Notes under the pieces: generated by a model
The model's database searches: none
Told to the model about the DNA's origin: nothing
The model's input: the letters and a program-made list of their open reading frames with translations, nothing else
From: Perilla frutescens
Lineage: Eukaryota > Streptophyta > Magnoliopsida > Lamiales > Lamiaceae
Assembly (NCBI GenBank): GCA_026008535.1
Contig: BRKX01000004.1
Span: forward strand, 30,384,501 to 30,448,500
Length of the DNA: 64,000 bases
Direction: 5' to 3'
Translations under genes and position numbers: made by a program
Part shown: one piece after another, positions 59,590 to 64,000 of the stretch
Position numbering within the stretch: the first letter of the stretch is position 1
Layout of the letters: each line of letters opens with the position of its first letter

Positions 59590-60431
59590 CCTCTAGTCCT
59601 TCTTGTCATCAGTTCTCCTTTTCTTTCCCTTTTTGGAACTGTCCGGTATATCCTCCCTGCTGGAGGAGTCTTCCTCAAAGTCTTCTGTTCCAAGAAATAT
59701 CTCCAGTTGCAGCATTGACTCAGAGAGCAGTTTTACCTGATCTTTCATGTTCTCGATCAGTTATCTGTACAGCTTTGGCGCCTTGCCATGTCGCTGCTTC
59801 TACTTTTGTTGATCGGCTCGTCTAGTCTTCATTCCACTCAGCGGATGCTCTTCAGTCTCTTTTCTAGCATCCAGCTGTTGCTCTGCAGTCTGATGTTTAG
59901 TAGCTGGTTTCTCTACTGACTCAGAGTGAGTCGATAATGTTGTTCTCTATTCAATTGGACCCTTTCTGGAGTCCTTTATTCCCTCATCCTGTTCTTCAGG
60001 GAGTTGATATCTATCAATAGCACGAAAGATATCATTTAAGCCGGTGTTGGATTAGACCTCTGATTCCACCATCTTGTCCTTCCCTTTACACCCTACTGGG
60101 GGAAGGGCTGGAATCAGCTTTCGTCTCAATCGTGGTTGCGGCTCCTTGATCATTATTGGAGGTAGTGTTGTATTTACTCTGGGAATAAAATCATTTGGGT
60201 CGATCTGTTGAGGGTGAGTTTCTTCTATCATCACATCAGGAATCAAGTGTTCCAGTATAAGGCTTACTCTGTTGAGAAAGTTCATCTTTTGTGAAAACCG
60301 CCTTGAACTTCTGGTTTCTATTTCCACAATATCTGCGAGCCTTTTCAACTATCGAAAGAAATACAGGGACCAGTTAGTCTTCTTTCCTTCCCATATTGCA
60401 TTGCATATCTTGTATTTTTCTTCATATATGC
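59590..60431 (-). pseudogene. Envelope-like ORF3 copy a, C-terminal half
   Basis: On the minus strand it begins at a point matching S1 ORF3 residue about 178 (KYKICNAIWEGKKTNWSLYF; S1: TKYKISAAIYNRMDINWAQY). It continues through MNFLNRVSLILEHLIPD and ends SKKGKKRRTDDKKD-stop near 59598, matching the S1 tail. It lacks the central IPHN...FHGMSFW block, so about 300 codons are deleted. Its N-terminal part is cut by the copia A copy 4 LTR at 60432. Several stops occur. Confidence 0.75.
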
Positions 60432-62861
60432 TGTTGGGGTTTTTTCAAATTAAAACACCGTAGGATCTATTGATTGTTCATTAATCCATGTTCATGCAAA
60501 TCATATTTTTATGTCAAATGCATGTTTATCACGCCAAGCACAAAACCATGCAAAATGAATCTAATAAAGTGGAATACAAAGATTCAAATTACTTACAATT
60601 GTCAGAAGGTCTGAGGACAAGATAATAGGACTAATCTTGCTGTTAAATAAGCACAAACAAGAGCCCCTTTTTCTTTACAAAAATCGGCCACCACAGATTA
60701 TACTACAAGATCTTCTGCTGTATTTCCGGACTGTATCTAGATTCAGAGTAGGCTGAAATCTACTAGATAGGTTTGTGAAATCTATGGATATCTTGATAGA
60801 CAAAAGAGGGGCTGATTTCAAGTGTCCAAAATTTCACCCCCCCTTCCCCTTTTATAGGGAAGTGGGCGAAATTTTACTTCTCAAACCCTACTGGGTTTGG
60901 GCTTCTATCTCAAGTTCAATATCCAGTCCACTATCAGTCAATTGGGCTACAACAGGGCTCTAGAAGAATATTAAAACTGACATACTAATTTAATACATAT
61001 TAACGAATATGCTTTCTCCTTTAGTCCAGCCATTTCCCGTGTTTAAGATATAATGTTCATTACTTAATTATGTCAACCTCTGACAACTATAATTAATTAA
61101 CATCTAAAATCTTGAGTAGTATCACACAAGCTTTACTGATGTACGGAATAAATTCCACATGCAGGGTTTCAACATGAACTTATGTTTCCTCAAGAGAACA
61201 TCATCAACCTGGCGCACCAGGATACGGTGTTCATGCATACTGCTCGACACATCATGTATACATTGTTATTACCCAACATATCGAGTTTGATCTACAAAAA
61301 GATCTCACTCATTGATAAATCAAAGTAATAAACAACACACACATATGCTCGCCAATATCACATAAGTTCAGAACCCGAACTCTGTGGATCTTTATTCTCT
61401 CACTAACTGGGTCTGATACGAACCCGAAAAGCATAAAAGAATCAAATCCAAGAATGCCATTGAGAGCTTCAAAGATAATCATGTTGTCCAAGATTAAAGA
61501 TTGGAGATCAAGATTTGAAGAACACAAGTGCATGAAAATATTCAGATATTTTGGACAGCCCATGAAGATCAAATATTCAGCCCGAGATTGTGTACCATGC
61601 TATCATTTGATGATGAAGAAGGAAGCATGAAGACGTGAGAAGAAGAATGACGCTATTTGGACGTGTGCATTAAAAGTTATACGCGTTTGCATGGGAAATC
61701 GGGAGATGCTGTTTTTCATGCAAAGGTGGCAAGATTAATTATAACATGGGCCACGAATTTAATCAATTAATTCAGCCCATTGTTGTGATTAATTAAGTCC
61801 AAATAGGCGAGATTTATGAAGGCCCAAGTTGTTGGGATTTATCCTTATCTAGTTAGATTTAGATAGATTTTTGTTATCTTTATTTTTGGTATCTTTTGAT
61901 TCTTACCTTAAAACCAGATTTTGGATAAGGTAACAATCCTAGATAGATTAGAACTAGTTTATTTTGAATTCTTCTAGTATTAGGACTCTAATTTTCGTCC
62001 ATATACACTCCTATAAATAGGAGCACCATGTGACATTCATAATTCAGACAATTGCAAGAAATAAAGAGTTATTCTCAATCTGTCTCACGATCCTTCGGTT
62101 GATCAAACTTTTATCTATAATTCTATTGTTCTAGCAAATCAATATTCTTATTTAAGTTCTTTAGGGTATAATTAAGTACTTGGGAGAATTGCTATCCGGA
62201 GAAGCTAGACGTGCGCGTTCGGGTTATTCAACACGGGTTCGCCGAATCTAACCAATCCACAACACATCGTCACCGCCGTCAATACCATCACCACCGCCGC
62301 CATCCGCCGTCCACACTGCCGTATTCCAGCCACCCTCGAGCCATCCTACGTGTTCCAATCGAGTCCTAGTTCGTGTCTACATAATTCTAGTAAGTTTGTT
62401 CATTTATTTAAGTCGGATTGTATCCCTTCATACGCTGACGTTGTTCGAGTCCTTAAAGTCTTCCGCCTGCGTATTCTTCATGTCTTGGATTCATTGTCCG
62501 GGTCACATCAGGGTCAGAGACAGAGAATAGTATCCTATCGTGATCCTCCTCAATACACTAACAAGTGTACTAGAATAATCAGTTAGTCAAGATAAACTAA
62601 CTTATCAGGTTATTCTACGGTGTACCGATGGTGTGTTCAAGACTATCTAAGCAGTGAGCTCTTTAATACATTACAATATTCTAATGATATGATCTTACCA
62701 TGTGACTTCCCACAGCATATCATCTACAATGTAAGTATATGAAACATTGCATAGAACAATTATAGAACATAATCTAAATGCAAATAGTGACTGCAATAAC
62801 TTTCATTTCATATCATCAGAAAAGTATACAAAGACAAGTCTTCCAGTATACAAAACTAACA
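60432..62861 (-). repeat. 3' LTR of copia A copy 4, interrupted by a solo LTR
   Basis: The LTR begins TGTTAGTTTTGTATACTGG at 62861 after a polypurine tract and ends ...CCCCAACA at 60432. Relative to the other A LTRs it has about 110 bp deleted near 60975 and a 1.1 kb insertion at 61414-62510. The flank at 60427-60431 is TATGC. Confidence 0.9.
61414..62510 (+). mobile_element. Gypsy-type solo LTR
   Basis: It begins TGATACGAACCCGAAAAG and ends GTCACATCA, 1,097 bp, flanked by GGGTC on both sides (61409-61413 and 62511-62515). The inverted LTR-A at 40590 shows the uninterrupted sequence. A TATA box CTATAAATAG (62011-62020) sets the orientation. A CCGCC-rich stretch (about 62270-62330) is unusual within it. 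No gag or pol is present, as expected after LTR-LTR recombination. Confidence 0.9.
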
Positions 62862-62873
62862 ATCTCCCACTTA
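62862..62873 (-). other. Polypurine tract of copia A copy 4
   Basis: The minus strand reads TAAGTGGGAGAT directly before the LTR start. Confidence 0.85.
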
Positions 62874-62936
62874 TACTTGAAGCATGTCTTTCAAGTTTAA
62901 AAACTAACTGCTAACTCTCCAATCAAAACTATCAAC

Positions 62937-64000
62937 TCAAACTGCACCACAAGGTCTGCATCTCACTCCCATTTTCTCCAAGTGACCATCAAAGGTCTTA
63001 GCCGGCAGGCTCTTCATGAATGGATCAGCCAGGTTGTCCACTGATGCAATCTTAACCACCGCCACGTCTTCTCTCTTAACGATCTTTCGTATGAGATGAG
63101 ACTTTCTCACTATGTGTTTACTTGCCTTGTGGGCTCTGGGTTCCTTCGAATTTGCCACTGCACCAGAGTTATCACAGTATATGGTGATAGTCTTAGGAAA
63201 ATTAGGAACCACACCCAAGCCCACTAGGAACCCACAGAGCCAGATAGCCCCTTTTGCAGCCTCAGAGACAGCTACATACTCGGCTTCCATGGTGGAATTA
63301 GCAATGCATTTCAGCTTTATGCTCCTCCATGTGATGGCTCCACCTCCTAATGTAAACATATAGCCCGAGATAGACTTACTCTGATCTTTGTCGTATTGAA
63401 AATCTGAGTTCGTGTAACCCAACGACATTAGACTATCAGAGCAGAAAAGCAACATGTAATCTTAAGTCCTGTTAAGGTACTTGAGAATGTTTTTTACCGC
63501 AGTCCAGTGACCTTGTCCAGGGTTAGACTGATATCTGCTCACCATGCCAACGGCGTAGCATATATCAGACCTAGTGCATTGTATAGCATACATTAAACTT
63601 CCCATAGTCGAAGCATATAGTACTTTCTTCATTTCCTCTATCTCAGACTGTGTTTGGAGACACATTTCCTTGGATAGATGAATTCCATGTCTGCAAGGTA
63701 TAAAACCTTTCTTGGAATCTTGCATGCCAAACCTAGCTAGCACTGTATCGATATAAGTCACCTGGGACAAACATAATATCTTTCTCTGGCGATCTCGAAT
63801 GATCTTGATACCAAGGACATGTCTGACTTCAACCAGATCCTTCATATTGAACTGCTCAGACAGCTACACCCTAATGTTCGACAACGCCTTCTTACTGTTT
63901 CCAATAAGTAAGATGTCATCAGCATAAAGTATGAGGAATGCCACCACATTTTCGTCACATTTCTTGTACACACAACTCTCATCTAGAATTTGCACGAATC
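62937..64000 (-). pseudogene. Reverse transcriptase and RNase H of copia A copy 4, cut by window edge
   Basis: On the minus strand the reverse transcriptase end has FLILYADDILLIGN, with YADD encoded at 63915-63926, then FNMKDLVEVRHVLGIKI and the RNase H start YTNSDFQYDKDQSKS. The block IANSTMEAEYVAVSEAAKGA and a C-terminal MGVRCRPCGAV follow. Stops occur near 63870 and 63460, between the two blocks. RNase H ends 75 bp above the polypurine tract, so this family has no ORF3. The rest of pol is beyond 64000. Confidence 0.92.

Noticed and set aside
1..64000. CRISPR arrays, bacterial operons, ribosome binding sites
   Set aside because: All repeats are explained by LTRs, subterminal transposon motifs or leader palindromes, and the sequence is plant nuclear.

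Overview
This window is a heterochromatin-like block of nested transposable elements from a plant nuclear genome, most likely a eudicot. I base this on four points: several lineages of Ty1/copia and Ty3/gypsy elements with initiator-Met-tRNA-type primer binding sites, Sirevirus-type elements with an extra envelope-like ORF3, a CACTA (En/Spm) DNA transposon carrying plant gene exons, and a caulimovirid-like polyprotein relic. I found no intact host gene, rRNA, tRNA or CRISPR array. Every coding region is broken by stops, indels or nested insertions.

Layout, left to right. (1) 1-10723, minus strand: Sirevirus-like copia element S1. From high to low coordinates it has a 5' LTR (8953-10723), PBS, gag-pol (8864-3176), a motif-rich spacer with a TATA box, and ORF3 (2362-8). 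Its 3' LTR lies outside the window. S1 sits inside copia element B. (2) 10724-about 22066, plus strand: the 3' half of copia B, with pol fragment, ORF3-B, polypurine tract and 3' LTR. The LTR is split by a 4.1 kb CACTA element (17362-21458, TSD TGG) that carries ULP1-protease exons and an exon of a TOC1/PRR1-like clock gene. (3) About 22067-22979: gypsy-type LTR-like segment, minus. (4) 22980-35278: a caulimovirid-like polyprotein relic (minus) split by copia element C (23168-32757, minus; gag-pol plus ORF3-C). (5) 35279-42055: copia A copy 1 (LTR, long leader, gag; plus), joined to inverted LTR fragments of families A and B. (6) 42056-46580: SINE-like patch, gypsy-2 gag, gypsy-1 LTR and integrase/RNase H, all element parts minus. 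(7) 46581-57417: copia A copy 2, itself invaded by copia A copy 3, both plus and both 3'-truncated. (8) 57418-60431: two tandem Sirevirus ORF3 copies, minus. (9) 60432-64000: 3' end of copia A copy 4, minus, whose LTR holds a gypsy-type solo LTR (61414-62510, TSD GGGTC).

How the parts relate: in S1, B and C the gag-pol polyprotein is followed, in the same orientation, by a separate ORF3. In S1 a TATA box lies 145 bp upstream of the ORF3 start, and CT-rich leaders precede the ORF3 of B, C and the 57-60 kb copy, so ORF3 looks like a separately transcribed gene. Family A has no visible ORF3. Instead it has a leader of 2.2-2.5 kb between PBS and gag, filled with AT-rich near-palindromes kept in all three copies. 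The most notable decay pattern is in S1 ORF3: 785 codons in one frame with eleven premature stops, every one reachable by C-to-T from a Gln or Arg codon, and no net frameshift, as expected from deamination of methylated cytosines.
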